Positions 1-8,020 are shown, counted from the stretch's first letter. The stretch is 64,000 bases of DNA from Catenuloplanes atrovinosus (GCF_031458235.1 NZ_JAVDYB010000001.1:1318501-1382500); one strand, 5' to 3'. The notes: generated by a model not told the origin, from the sequence alone. Numbers and translations are program-made.

Positions 1-801
1 CCGCGCCACCGCCGCGGTCAGGATCGTGTGCGGCCACACCGCGCTCTTCGCGCCGAAGCCGCCGCCCAGATACGGCGAGATCACCCGCACGTTGGCCCGG
101 GGCAGCCCGAACGCCTGCGCCAGCGCGCCCTGGGTGCCGCTGATGAACTGCGTCGACTCGTACACGGTGAGGTGGTCGCCGTCCCAGACCGCGACGGTCG
201 CGGACGGCTCGATCGGATTGTGGTGATGCGTCGGCGTGGCGTACTCCGCCTCCACCGTCACGTGCGCGGCGGCCAGCCCGGCCGCGACGTCGCCGCGGGT
301 GCGCTCGTTCGGGCCGAGCGGGCCGGGCGGCGGCGTGAACGCCTCGTCCAGCGCGTCCGCCAGCGCGGCCCGGTGCGGTTGCGCGTCGTACCGGACCACC
401 ACGCGCGCGGCCGCCTCCTGCGCCTGGGCCGGTGTCTCCGCGACCGCGATCGCGACCGGCTGCCCCGCGTGCCGGATCACGTCGTCCCGCAACGGCAGGA
501 ACCGCTTGAGCACACCCGCGTCGATCCCCGGCACGGTCATCGCCAGGCCGGTACGGTGCGTGACCACGGCCAGCACGCCGCGCCCGGCCGCCGGGCCGGT
601 ATCGATCGACACGATCCGGCCGCGCGCCACGTCGCTCGTCACGAGCACCGCGTGCACCACGCCGGGCACGTCGGCGTCCGCGGCGTAGGTCGCCGCGCCG
701 GTCACCTTCGCGACGCCGTCCGCGCGGGCGATCGGCCGCCCGACCACGCCGGGCTTACTACTACTGGCAGGGAACACAGCGCCTCCACCGGTCGTCCTCA
801 T
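1..801 (-). CDS. Xanthine dehydrogenase-type molybdopterin-binding subunit (partial, N-terminal 267 aa)
   Basis: Reading leftward from an ATG at 801 the frame stays open to the window edge, so only the N-terminal part is seen. It starts with GRPIARADGVAKVTG, the usual opening of aldehyde oxidase/xanthine dehydrogenase large subunits. It continues with the substrate-domain motif HHHNPIEP (about residue 195) and the molybdopterin-domain motif GGGFGAKSAVWPHT (about residue 245), the latter closest to YagR/XdhA-like proteins. Family members hydroxylate purines or oxidise aldehydes with a Mo cofactor and work with FeS and FAD subunits. Those subunits normally lie upstream, but here the upstream co-oriented gene is a serine hydrolase 61 bp away, so partners must be downstream, off the window, or elsewhere. 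A GGGGTGA stretch precedes the ATG. Family assignment is firm; substrate is unknown. Confidence 0.9.
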   Translation of the reverse strand, partial: MRTTGGGAVFPASSSKPGVVGRPIARADGVAKVTGAATYAADADVPGVVHAVLVTSDVARGRIVSIDTGPAAGRGVLAVVTHRTGLAMTVPGIDAGVLKRFLPLRDDVIRHAGQPVAIAVAETPAQAQEAAARVVVRYDAQPHRAALADALDEAFTPPPGPLGPNERTRGDVAAGLAAAHVTVEAEYATPTHHHNPIEPSATVAVWDGDHLTVYESTQFISGTQGALAQAFGLPRANVRVISPYLGGGFGAKSAVWPHTILTAAVAR

Positions 802-862
802 TGCTCACCCCCCGACCCTCCGTCCGCCGGTGGTGGGGCAACAAGGGGACGCTCGATCCCCG

Positions 863-1780
863 TCAGCCGCCGGCGGCGCCCTCGGACCGCAGCAGATCGC
901 GCAGCAGGCGGGCGACCCGGGCCATCGTGGCCTCCGCGGCCGGCTGCACCACCGCGGGCACTCGCGACTCGGTCAGCGCCACGATCGCGTACGCGGCGCC
1001 GTCCGCGTGCTCCACCACACCCATCTCGTGCCGCATGGTCAGCACCGTGCCGGTCTTCGACGACCAGCGCGACGAATCCGAGGCCAGGTCCGGCGCCAGC
1101 CGCTGCCGGTGCACGTTGTCGCCCAACAGCTCGCGCAGCCGCGCCGCGACCGGCGGCGCGACCGCGGACGGCGTCCACAGCGCGGTCAGCAGGTCCGCGA
1201 ACGCGCGCGCGGAGCCCGCGTGCGTGCGGCTCACGTCGAGCTGCGGGATCGGATGCCCCTGGCCGGTGGTGACCGCGCCGATCGCCAGCGCGTGAGCCAG
1301 GTGCGCCTCCTCGCGCGGAAACCGCTCGACCGGGGTCTCGGAGAGGTCGCGGATGCCGTGCCGCACCGCGATCCCGTCCAGCCCGAGCCGGCGCAGCTCG
1401 TCCATCACGGCGCGCGGCGGCACCAGCGCGAACAGCGCGTCCGCGGCGGCGCCGTCGCTGATCGCCACGGCCAGGTAGAGCAGGTCCTCGACCGCGATCG
1501 TGGCCGCGTGCCGGAACCGCATCAGCCCCGGCGGGCCCGGCGCCGCCACCCGGTCGGCCGGCGCGGTCACCGGCGCCGCGAGATCCAGCTCGCCGCGGTG
1601 CGCGCGCTCCAGCACCGCGACCGCCAGCGGCACCTTGACCAGCGACGCGGCCGGGAACACCGCGTCCGGCTCGATCCCCAGCTCCTCGCCGGAGCGCAGG
1701 TCCCGCACCAGGAAACCACCGCGCAGCCCGGCGTCGTCGAGCGCCTGCCGCGCCTCGCGGAACACCCTCGCGGTGCTCAC
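863..1780 (-). CDS. Serine beta-lactamase-fold protein (BlaB-like penicillin-recognising protein)
   Basis: A 305-aa protein of the class A beta-lactamase fold without an obvious signal peptide. Visible motifs are S46-L-V-K49 (nucleophile tetrad), S108-D-G110 in place of the usual SDN, and K242-T-G244. No clear E166-type omega-loop ExxLN motif is seen, so hydrolysis of beta-lactams is doubtful. The GTG at 1780 is chosen because it overlaps the stop of the LysR gene (GTGA) and has a GGGGGTGG ribosome site; an ATG at 1798 is possible. Coupling to a LysR regulator that is divergent from a genuine class A beta-lactamase reproduces the blaA-blaB/blaL order known from Streptomyces cacaoi, where BlaB is needed for induction. 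Its regulatory role here is inferred from that context. Confidence 0.85.
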   Translation of the reverse strand: MSTARVFREARQALDDAGLRGGFLVRDLRSGEELGIEPDAVFPAASLVKVPLAVAVLERAHRGELDLAAPVTAPADRVAAPGPPGLMRFRHAATIAVEDLLYLAVAISDGAAADALFALVPPRAVMDELRRLGLDGIAVRHGIRDLSETPVERFPREEAHLAHALAIGAVTTGQGHPIPQLDVSRTHAGSARAFADLLTALWTPSAVAPPVAARLRELLGDNVHRQRLAPDLASDSSRWSSKTGTVLTMRHEMGVVEHADGAAYAIVALTESRVPAVVQPAAEATMARVARLLRDLLRSEGAAGG

Positions 1781-2622
1781 GCCACCACCCCCAGACATTC
1801 CCCCACCGGTACGTACAGCAGCGTGCGCAGCAGGTGCAGCCGCGCGGGCGGGCCGGACGCCACGTCGTAGCCGCGGGCCACGTCCAGGTCGGCGGCCGGC
1901 GACCAGGCCAGCCCGTGCGCCCCGGCCTGCGCCGCGGAACAGAGCAGCAGGTCCGGCCCGGACAGCGCCTCCGCGGCGGCCTCCACCAGCGACCCGGCCA
2001 CCACGAGCTGCGCCGGGCGCAGACCGGCCGCGGCGCCGGCCCGGGTCACCCGGTCCCGCACGTGCGGCACGTCGTCCTCCGGCTGGATCCAGATCCGCCG
2101 GTCCGGGCGGCCGGAATCCGCCCTGGACGGGCGCAGCCGCTCCACGTGCGTGACCGGCTCGTCGCGCGCGGCCAGGCCGAGCGGCACCACCCACACCCCG
2201 ACGTCCGGCGGTACGGCGAGCAGCGCCGCGCCGTCCGCCCGCTCCTCCCGCCCGGCCGGGACCGGCTCCAGGTGCAGCCCGTGCGCGCGGGCCGCCGCGA
2301 CCAGCCGGGCCAGCGCGGGTGGCGGGCAGATCGCGGGCACGGTCAGCCGGAACGGGCGCCGCCGCGCGCGCTCCGCGTCGTGCTCCAGCTCATCCGCGAG
2401 CCGGATCAGCCGCTGCGCGGCCGGCAGCAGCCCCGCGCCGAACTGCGTGAGCGTGACCGCGCGCGCGGACCGGTCCAGCAGGTCGCCGCCGAGGTGCGCC
2501 TCCAGCGCGGAGACCCGCCGGGACGCCACGGACTGCGGGATTCGCAGCGCGGCGGCGCCGACCGTGAAGCTGCCGTGCCGGGCGACCGCCACGAACGCGC
2601 GACTGGCGGCGACAAGGTCCAT
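1777..2622 (-). CDS. LysR-family transcriptional regulator (BlaA/AmpR-like)
   Basis: A 281-aa LysR-type regulator. Residues 1-60 form the winged helix-turn-helix (FVAVARHGSFTVGAAAL, then QSVASRRVSALEAHLGG), followed by a linker helix and a degenerate, Ala/Arg-rich effector-binding domain. It is transcribed divergently from the class A beta-lactamase gene at 2735 and overlaps the downstream serine beta-lactamase-fold gene by 4 bp. The 112-bp divergent spacer contains a T-N11-A dyad at 2634-2648, the classic LysR operator form, only 12 bp from this gene's start, which suggests autoregulation as well as control of the beta-lactamase. By analogy with AmpR and S. cacaoi BlaA it should activate the beta-lactamase when cell-wall stress or a beta-lactam is sensed; that is inference. 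Confidence 0.9.
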   Translation of the reverse strand: MDLVAASRAFVAVARHGSFTVGAAALRIPQSVASRRVSALEAHLGGDLLDRSARAVTLTQFGAGLLPAAQRLIRLADELEHDAERARRRPFRLTVPAICPPPALARLVAAARAHGLHLEPVPAGREERADGAALLAVPPDVGVWVVPLGLAARDEPVTHVERLRPSRADSGRPDRRIWIQPEDDVPHVRDRVTRAGAAAGLRPAQLVVAGSLVEAAAEALSGPDLLLCSAAQAGAHGLAWSPAADLDVARGYDVASGPPARLHLLRTLLYVPVGECLGVVA

Positions 2623-2633
2623 GAACCGGCACT

Positions 2634-2648
2634 ATGCCAGATCGGCAT
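2634..2648. promoter_or_regulatory. Candidate LysR box (T-N11-A dyad) in the bla/lysR divergent spacer
   Basis: ATGCC-AGATC-GGCAT is a perfect 5-5-5 inverted repeat containing T-N11-A (T2635, A2647), the canonical LysR operator. It lies between the LysR start (2622) and the beta-lactamase start (2735). A related half-site (CTGCCAGAG) occurs about 40 bp further toward the beta-lactamase. Confidence 0.6.
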
Positions 2649-2734
2649 GAGAACCACGCTTCCCGTCTTCGACAGCATGAGACGCCTCTGCCAGAGTCGG
2701 GTCGTCCGATTCGTACCCACCAGAGGGGTTGGTC

Positions 2735-3577
2735 TTGAAGGTCCTGAAGATCGTGACGGTGGTCGCGGCGGTGCTCGCGCTGACGCCCACGGCCGCGTCC
2801 GCGACCGGCGTCTACCAGCGGCTGGAGCAGCGGTACGACGCGCGCCTCGGCGTCTACGCGGTGGACACCGGCACCGGCCGGACGGTGACGTTCCGGGCGG
2901 ACGAGCGGTTCGCGTACGCGTCCACGTTCAAGGCGCTCGCGGCCGCCGCGGTGCTGGACCGCACCACCGACGCCGAGCTGCGCCGCGTGGTCCGCTACAC
3001 CGCGGCCGACCTGGTCGACTACTCGCCGGTCACGGAGCTGCACGTGGACGAGGGCATGACGCTCGCCGCGATCGCCGAGGCCGCGATCACGGTCAGCGAC
3101 AACACGGCCGGTAACCTGCTCTTCCGCGAGCTGGGCGGCCCGGACGGGCTGGAGCGCGCGCTGCGCGCGATCGGCGACCGCACCACCTCCGCCGACCGGA
3201 TCGAGACCGAGCTGAACACCGCGATCCCGGGCGACCGCCGCGACACCAGCACGCCGCGCGCGCTCGCGGCCGACCTGCGCGCCTACGCGCTCGGCGGCGA
3301 ACTGTGCCGGGGCGACCGGGAGCAGTTCGTCGCGTGGCTGCGGGCGAACACCACCGGCGGCGAGACGATCCGCGCGGGCGTGCCGTCCGACTGGGTGGTG
3401 GGGGACAAGACCGGCTCCGGCGGGTACGGCACGCGCAACGACATCGCGGTCCTGTGGCCGCCGTCCGGCGCGCCGATCGTGCTGGCGGTGCTGTCGACCC
3501 GGGAGACCGAGGGTGCCGAGTACGACAACGCGCTGCTGGCGGACGCCGCCGCCGCGGTGGTGGACACGCTTCGCTGA
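2735..3577 (+). CDS. bla: Class A beta-lactamase
   Basis: A 280-aa secreted class A beta-lactamase hydrolysing beta-lactam antibiotics outside the membrane. All catalytic motifs are intact: S63-T-F-K66, S121-D-N123, E157-T-E-L-N161 (the E166 omega-loop motif) and K225-T-G227 followed by SGG. Residues 1-23 are a typical signal peptide ([20 protein letters not shown] then ASA). The TTG at 2735 is chosen because GAGGGG at 2722-2727 is then at workable distance; a TTG at 2729 would sit almost on the ribosome site. The gene is divergent from a LysR regulator and probably controlled by it. A hairpin follows the stop. Length and motif spacing match functional Streptomyces-type enzymes, so activity is likely. 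Confidence 0.95.
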   Translation: MKVLKIVTVVAAVLALTPTAASATGVYQRLEQRYDARLGVYAVDTGTGRTVTFRADERFAYASTFKALAAAAVLDRTTDAELRRVVRYTAADLVDYSPVTELHVDEGMTLAAIAEAAITVSDNTAGNLLFRELGGPDGLERALRAIGDRTTSADRIETELNTAIPGDRRDTSTPRALAADLRAYALGGELCRGDREQFVAWLRANTTGGETIRAGVPSDWVVGDKTGSGGYGTRNDIAVLWPPSGAPIVLAVLSTRETEGAEYDNALLADAAAAVVDTLR

Positions 3578-3585
3578 GGGGGAGG

Positions 3586-3605
3586 CCGCCCGGCGAGCCG
3601 GGCGG
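3586..3605. terminator. Stem-loop between convergent bla and tetR
   Basis: CCGCCCGG-CGAG-CCGGGCGG is a perfect 8-bp stem with a 4-nt loop, lying exactly between the stop codons of the two convergent genes. It has no T-run, as is common for actinobacterial terminators, and can serve both directions. Confidence 0.7.
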
Positions 3606-4190
3606 TCACCCTTCGAGGCCGGCGAGCAGCGTGGCGACCACCGTGCCGGCGAAGTCGGCCGGGTCGCCGGTCTCGGTGAAGTTGCCGAGGAACGCGCGCT
3701 GGAACGCGGCGCCGAGCAGCATCGCCGCCGCCGCGTCCGGGTCGGCGTCCGCGCGCAGCCGGCCCAGCCGCCGTTCCGCCTCCAGGTAGCCGGCCAGCGC
3801 CGCGAGCGGCACCTGCGGCCCGGAGTTCCGCTCGCGCAGCCGGCCGAGGTGCGCGGCGAACAGCGCCGGGTCGGAGAACAGCGACGCGGCCATCGGGAAG
3901 CCGTGCTCGTAGAAGTCGGCCGCGGCCAGCACCACCTCGCGGAGCACGTCCGCGACCGGCTCCGCACCGACCCGGCCCGGCAGCCCGCCGAGCACCGCGA
4001 CCAGTGTGGTCGGCCCGCGCTCGCCCAGCACCGCGAGGAAGATGTCGGTCTTGTCGCGGAAGTGCTTGTAGAGCGCCGCCTCGGACAGGCCGGCGGCCAG
4101 CGCGATCTCCTTGGTCGTCGCCCGGGCCAGCCCGCGGTCCCGGATGACGCCGGCGGCGGCGCTGACGATGCGATCGCGGGTGGTCGACAT
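3606..4190 (-). CDS. TetR/AcrR-family transcriptional regulator
   Basis: A 194-aa TetR-type repressor. Residues 1-50 hold the helix-turn-helix (RDRIVSAAAGVIRDRGL, then TTKEIALAAGLSEAALYKHF), followed by a helical ligand-binding domain with an Arg-rich, hydrophobic core and no recognisable ligand motif. It is divergent from an NAD(P)-binding oxidoreductase gene, and the 73-bp spacer carries a 39-bp near-perfect palindrome. The simplest model is that this protein binds the palindrome, represses both genes and is released by a small molecule related to the oxidoreductase's substrate. The ligand cannot be read from the sequence. Confidence 0.9.
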   Translation of the reverse strand: MSTTRDRIVSAAAGVIRDRGLARATTKEIALAAGLSEAALYKHFRDKTDIFLAVLGERGPTTLVAVLGGLPGRVGAEPVADVLREVVLAAADFYEHGFPMAASLFSDPALFAAHLGRLRERNSGPQVPLAALAGYLEAERRLGRLRADADPDAAAAMLLGAAFQRAFLGNFTETGDPADFAGTVVATLLAGLEG

Positions 4191-4209
4191 TCCGCTCCTT
4201 GACGCAGGG

Positions 4210-4248
4210 GTGAGTGTTCACTAACCATAGTGGTTAGTGAGCACTCAC
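4210..4248. promoter_or_regulatory. Palindromic TetR operator
   Basis: Two 18-bp arms, GTGAGTGTTCACTAACCA and TGGTTAGTGAGCACTCAC, are inverted around TAG with a single mismatch. Each arm also contains GTGAGTG and TTAGTGA sub-repeats, so two TetR dimers could bind side by side. It occupies nearly the whole spacer between tetR (start 4190) and the oxidoreductase (start 4264). Confidence 0.8.
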
Positions 4249-4263
4249 CAACCAGGAGTCGTC

Positions 4264-4896
4264 ATGAAGATCACCGTTCTCGGCGCCACCGGCGGCACCG
4301 GCACGCACGTGCTGCGCCAGGCCCGCGCGGCGGGCCACGACGTCACCGCCGTGGTCCGCGACCCGGCCCGGCTGCCCGACCTGCCCGGCCTCACGGTCGC
4401 GACCGCGACCGTGACCGACCCGGACGCGATCGGCGGCGCGATCTCCGGCCGGGACGCGGTCGTCTCCGCGCTCGGCCCGCGCGGACTGCGCGCACCCACC
4501 ACCATCTGCGCGGACGGCGCCGCCGCCGCGGTCGCGGCCATGCGCCGGCACGGCGTCCGCCGCCTGGTCGTGGTCAGCAACAGCGGCATGCACGTGGACG
4601 ACCGGGACGGGCCGCTCACCCGGTACGCGGTGAAGCCGATCCTGAAGCGGGTGCTCGCCCACGCGTACGCGGACATGCGGGCGATGGAAGACCTGGTCGC
4701 GGCCACGGACCTGGACTGGACGATCGTCCGGCCGCCGATGCTCACCGACGGGCCGCGGACCGGCCGCTACCGCACCGAACTGGGCCGGGGGGTGCGCGGC
4801 GGCAACCGGATCTCGCGCGCCGATCTGGCCGACGCGGTGCTGCGCTGCCTGGCCGATCCGCGCACCGTCCGTACCACGGTGGCGGTCGCTGTTTGA
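4264..4896 (+). CDS. NAD(P)H-binding atypical SDR oxidoreductase
   Basis: A 210-aa single Rossmann-fold protein of the NAD(P)H-binding (NmrA/BVR-B-like) group. The dinucleotide motif GATGGTGTH is at residues 7-15, DAVVSALGPRG lies near residue 70, and WTIVRPPMLTDG near residue 155 is the typical C-terminal signature. There is no classical YxxxK pair. AGGAG at 4253-4257 places the start at the ATG of 4264. The gene is divergent from a TetR regulator and shares its operator, so it is probably induced by a small redox-active or toxic compound. Substrate unknown. Confidence 0.88.
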   Translation: MKITVLGATGGTGTHVLRQARAAGHDVTAVVRDPARLPDLPGLTVATATVTDPDAIGGAISGRDAVVSALGPRGLRAPTTICADGAAAAVAAMRRHGVRRLVVVSNSGMHVDDRDGPLTRYAVKPILKRVLAHAYADMRAMEDLVAATDLDWTIVRPPMLTDGPRTGRYRTELGRGVRGGNRISRADLADAVLRCLADPRTVRTTVAVAV

Positions 4897-4940
4897 CCCA
4901 CCGCCACCACCGGTTCACCGATGAGGGTATCGGTCACCCC

Positions 4941-5123
4941 GTGCTGGCCTATCTGCTCGTGGCGCTCGCGCTCAGCGGCGGTGCGACCTGGACCGTGCTC
5001 GACGGCCCGGTCGCCGGCTCGCGCCGCCGCAACCACCTGCTCGGCGGCGTGCTGCTGGCCGCGGCCGCGGCGGTCTGGATCGGCGGGCTGATCGCGGTGC
5101 TGGCCGGGGCGCTCCGGCCATGA
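4941..5123 (+). CDS. Small two-helix membrane protein (hypothetical)
   Basis: A possible 60-aa protein starting at GTG 4941: two hydrophobic segments (LAYLLVALALSGGATW and LLGGVLLAAAAAVWIGGLIA) separated by a basic loop (GSRRRNH), ending ALRP. It lies 44 bp after the oxidoreductase gene on the same strand. GAGGG at 4923 is rather far from the start. I recognise no family. The alternating hydrophobic/basic pattern argues for a real small membrane protein, but the short length leaves doubt. Confidence 0.45.
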   Translation: MLAYLLVALALSGGATWTVLDGPVAGSRRRNHLLGGVLLAAAAAVWIGGLIAVLAGALRP

Positions 5124-5218
5124 TCGGCTGAAACTCGGCGAAGCGCCTGCTGGCGGCGTACCCAGGAATGATCCTTAACGGGGGCCGCCGGGGCGGCCCG
5201 CGCGAAGGAGGCCGCCAC

Positions 5219-6493
5219 ATGATCGAATACGCGATGCCCGGGGCGTGGGTCCGCGAGTTCACCGTCGACGTGCCGCTGGACTGGGACGACCCGTCCGCCG
5301 GCACGATCGCGCTCTTCGTCCGCGAACTGGCCGACCCGGAGCGGCGGCACGACGACCTGCCGCTGCTGACCTACCTCCAGGGCGGTCCGGGCGGCGCGAA
5401 CCCGCGGTTCACCGGCGTGGACGGCTGGCTCGCCGAGGCGCTGCCGGGTTACCGCGTGGTGCTGGTCGACCAGCGCGGCACCGGCCGCAGCTCGCCGGTC
5501 GACGGCACGGTGATCGCGCGGGTCGCGGACCCGGGCGCGTACCTGCTGCGGTTCCGGGCCGACTCGATCGTGCGCGACCTGGAGCACGTGCGCCGCACCC
5601 GGTACGACGGCAAGCGCTGGGCCACGCTCGCGCAGAGCTTCGGCGGGTGGATCACGCTCACCTACCTGTCCACCGCGCCGCAGGCCCTGACCGCCTGCTA
5701 CGTGTGCGGCGGCATCCCGGGCGTCCCGGCCGACCCGGACGCGGTCTACCGGCGCACCTTCGACCGCGCCGCCGCGAAGACCGCGGACCTCTACCGCCGG
5801 TACCCGCAGGACGCGGAGACGGTCGCCGCGATCGCTGACCGACTGGCAGCCGGCGGCACCCGGCTGCCGGACGGCTCGCCGCTGTCCGTGCGCCGCCTCC
5901 AGACGCTCGGTGCCGACCTCGGCTTCGGCCGCGGCCACCTGCGCCTGCACTGGCTGATCTCCGAGGCGCTCACCGACGACGGCCGGCTCACCGACGGATT
6001 CCTGGAGGGCGTGCTGACCCGCACGTCCAGCGCGTCGAACCCGCTGTACTGGACGCTCCAGGAGACCATCTACGGCGACGGGGCGAACGGGCCGTTCCGC
6101 TGGTCCGCGCAGCGCGAACGGGACCGGCGGCCCGAGTTCGCCGAGGACCGCCGGCCGCTGCTGTTCACCGCCGAGATGACGTTCCCGTGGATGTTCGAGG
6201 AGATCCGCGCGCTGCGCCCGTTCGCCGCCGCGATGGAGCAGCTCGCCGCCGTGGAGACGTGGACGCCGCTCTACGACCCGGACCGGCTCGCCGCGAACGC
6301 GGTCCCGCTGGCCGCGATCGTCTACCACGACGACGTGTTCGTCGACGAGAGCCTGCAGCGGCAGACGCTCGCCCGGCTCGGCAACGCCACCATGTGGATC
6401 ACCAACGAGTTCGAGCACGACGGCATCGGCAGCGGCCGGGTCCTCACCCGCCTCCGCGAACTGATCCGGGACCGCGGCGGCGAACTGCGGTGA
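5219..6493 (+). CDS. Alpha/beta hydrolase, proline iminopeptidase-like (S33 family)
   Basis: A 424-aa alpha/beta-hydrolase resembling S33 prolyl aminopeptidases: oxyanion-region motif LQGGPGGANPRF near residue 57, VLVDQRGTGRSSPVDG near residue 80, and nucleophile elbow AQSFGGW near residue 141 (family usual GQSFGG). The region VYHDDVFVD near residue 365 holds a likely acid and FEHDGIGSG near 398 the likely catalytic His. AAGGAGG at 5205-5211 sets the ATG at 5219. It has no signal peptide, so it is cytoplasmic. Members cleave N-terminal proline from short peptides; the exact substrate is inferred only from the family. Confidence 0.88.
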   Translation: MIEYAMPGAWVREFTVDVPLDWDDPSAGTIALFVRELADPERRHDDLPLLTYLQGGPGGANPRFTGVDGWLAEALPGYRVVLVDQRGTGRSSPVDGTVIARVADPGAYLLRFRADSIVRDLEHVRRTRYDGKRWATLAQSFGGWITLTYLSTAPQALTACYVCGGIPGVPADPDAVYRRTFDRAAAKTADLYRRYPQDAETVAAIADRLAAGGTRLPDGSPLSVRRLQTLGADLGFGRGHLRLHWLISEALTDDGRLTDGFLEGVLTRTSSASNPLYWTLQETIYGDGANGPFRWSAQRERDRRPEFAEDRRPLLFTAEMTFPWMFEEIRALRPFAAAMEQLAAVETWTPLYDPDRLAANAVPLAAIVYHDDVFVDESLQRQTLARLGNATMWITNEFEHDGIGSGRVLTRLRELIRDRGGELR

Positions 6494-6767
6494 GGATTCA
6501 CGCGCAGGCGGCGGCGGCTCGGCGCAGCGCTCCGACCAGACCGGCAGCGGTGCCGCGCCGAGGTGCGCGGCGAGCCGGCCCAGGAACGCGCGCGTGCTCG
6601 GGGACGAAACCGCGCGCGTTGCGCGCTCCGGACAACCTGCGCTCCCGCCGCGCCCTCGAGAAGATCGGCGCCAGCCCCGACGGCACCCACCCCGGCGCCT
6701 CCGGCCACGCCACCCTCCGCTACCGCCTCCGCCGCGCGGATCGCCGCCCGCCGGGTGCGGCGACCGC
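6494..6767. other. Spacer with decayed coding sequence
   Basis: This 274-bp stretch separates convergent genes. Its right half resembles the end of a GNAT acetyltransferase (entered separately). The left half has no start, no ribosome site and no family match that I can see. No terminator-like stem is evident. Confidence 0.5.
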
Positions 6768-6771
6768 CTAG
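6630..6771 (+). pseudogene. C-terminal remnant of a GNAT N-acetyltransferase
   Basis: The frame reading APDNLRSRRALEKIGASPDG then GHATLRYRLRRADR ends in TAG at 6771. The N-x-x-S-R-R-x-L-E-K-x-G pattern is the conserved acetyl-CoA-side helix and following strand of GNAT enzymes, which normally lies in the last third of the protein. Nothing upstream in this frame supplies the N-terminal domain, because the hydrolase gene occupies that DNA. I interpret it as the tail of an acetyltransferase lost by deletion. Its last bases overlap the stop of the neighbouring minus-strand gene. Confidence 0.5.
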
Positions 6772-7436
6772 CCCAGCAGCGGGAAGAGGCCGGCGGCCGG
6801 GCCGAGGGTGGTGCGGTCGGTGGTGCTGAGCGCGAGCCGGCCCGCGCCCTTGAGCAGGTAGTCCTCCACGCCCCAGTCCGCCGGGCGGGTCGCTCCGCGC
6901 AGGGCGAGCAGGCCGTCCAAGGTGGAGACGGCGGGCTCGGGGGCGGGTGGGAGGCCGAGCAGCAGGTCCAGGTGGTGGATGACGGCCTCGGTGGCGAGCG
7001 TGGTGAGCAGGTCCGGGGTGGCCAGCACGTGGCCCTGGGTGGCGACGAACGGGTGGGGCGCGGCGACCGCGGCGTGCACGGCGGCGGCGGAGGTCTCCCG
7101 CCACAGGCCGACCAGCAGGCCCGGCTCGCGGGCGGCCGAGGCGGCGCGGCGGCCGGCCCAGGCGGACGCGGCCGCGGCGCGCTCGGCGCTCTCCCAGTCG
7201 GGCTCGGGCGCGGTGGGTGCGGACCAGTACGTCACGTACGTCCGGGTGGGCGGGCCGGCCGCGGGGGTGGCCAGCGCGACCAGCGCGCGACGGGCGTCCT
7301 CCGTGAGGTGGTGCACCAGGTCCGCGACCGTCCACCCGTGACACCGGGTCGGTGCCAGCAACTCCATCGGGCTCAGCGGGGTGAGGACCGCCGTCACCCC
7401 GTCGTACGCAGCCCGCAGCGCCTCCGCCTCCCGCAT
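6768..7436 (-). CDS. Maleylpyruvate isomerase N-terminal (MDMPI/DinB-fold) protein
   Basis: A 222-aa protein of the mycothiol-dependent maleylpyruvate isomerase N-terminal family. The TRCHGWTVADLVHHLTEDA block (residues 31-49) is the signature, with a His metal ligand in HHL and a second candidate cluster EAVIHHLDLLLG near residue 148. These four-helix-bundle proteins bind a divalent metal and many use mycothiol as co-substrate; individual reactions are mostly unknown. It lies immediately downstream (minus strand) of another DinB-fold gene at 7450-7965 with only 13 bp between them, so the two are probably co-transcribed. Confidence 0.82.
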   Translation of the reverse strand: MREAEALRAAYDGVTAVLTPLSPMELLAPTRCHGWTVADLVHHLTEDARRALVALATPAAGPPTRTYVTYWSAPTAPEPDWESAERAAAASAWAGRRAASAAREPGLLVGLWRETSAAAVHAAVAAPHPFVATQGHVLATPDLLTTLATEAVIHHLDLLLGLPPAPEPAVSTLDGLLALRGATRPADWGVEDYLLKGAGRLALSTTDRTTLGPAAGLFPLLG

Positions 7437-7449
7437 GCGGACGATCGTG

Positions 7450-7965
7450 TCAGACTCGGCGGTCCGGCAGCAGCCCCCGGACGTACGCGGCCTGGCCCGC
7501 GTGTTGCGCGTCGTCGTCGTACACGCTGATCAGGCGCACGCCCAGCGTCACCGGCGGGTCCCAGCGCTCGTCGACGACCCGGTCCAACTCCGCGTCGGTG
7601 AGCGTGCCGATCCAGCCGACCGTGCGCTCGTGCACCGCGGTGTAGTAATCGGTCAGCGCCCGCGCGTCCCGGGGGCGGACCGCGGCGACGTCGCGCCGGC
7701 CGTGTCCGTACCCCGTGTTGCCCGGATCGGGTGTCAGGCCGAACGCCGCGGCGAAGTCACCGGTCGCCCAGAGCTGCTCCACGCCCATCACCTCGGCCAC
7801 GTGGTCGTCCTGCACCCGGGTCAGGTGCCACACCAGCCACCCGATCGGGTTCGCCCCGTCACCCGGTGCCCAGGTCAACTGCTCCGCCGTCAGACCGTCC
7901 ACCGCGCCGCCGACCAGCTCGGGCAGCCGCCCGAACGCGTCGAGTAGAACCTCATTCGCCCGCAT
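7450..7965 (-). CDS. DinB-fold protein (DUF664-type)
   Basis: A 171-aa DinB-superfamily protein. Typical features are RANEVLLDAFGRLPEL at the start, NPIGWLVWHLTRVQDDH (residues 39-55) and the C-terminal YDDDAQHAGQAAYVRGLL; the three His residues in these blocks are the expected metal ligands. The ATG at 7965 is chosen because family members begin a few residues before this motif; the frame is open further upstream but would run across the divergent promoter. It is probably in an operon with the MDMPI-type gene at 6768 and is divergent from a third protein of the same fold at 8021. Likely thiol-dependent transferase or hydrolase; reaction unknown. Confidence 0.82.
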   Translation of the reverse strand: MRANEVLLDAFGRLPELVGGAVDGLTAEQLTWAPGDGANPIGWLVWHLTRVQDDHVAEVMGVEQLWATGDFAAAFGLTPDPGNTGYGHGRRDVAAVRPRDARALTDYYTAVHERTVGWIGTLTDAELDRVVDERWDPPVTLGVRLISVYDDDAQHAGQAAYVRGLLPDRRV

Positions 7966-8020
7966 GACGTCCGACAGTACCCACCGGTTTCTGTCGTACC
8001 CCGGTGGGATGGTGGTGGCC

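Noticed and set aside
28..1272. A 414-codon plus-strand open frame at the left edge
   Set aside because: It is antisense to the xanthine dehydrogenase subunit and the serine beta-lactamase-fold gene, with Arg-rich non-protein-like composition.
2390..4228. A 612-codon open frame on the minus strand
   Set aside because: It runs antisense to the class A beta-lactamase and out of frame through tetR and lysR; Arg/Pro/Ala-rich composition shows it is a high-GC shadow.
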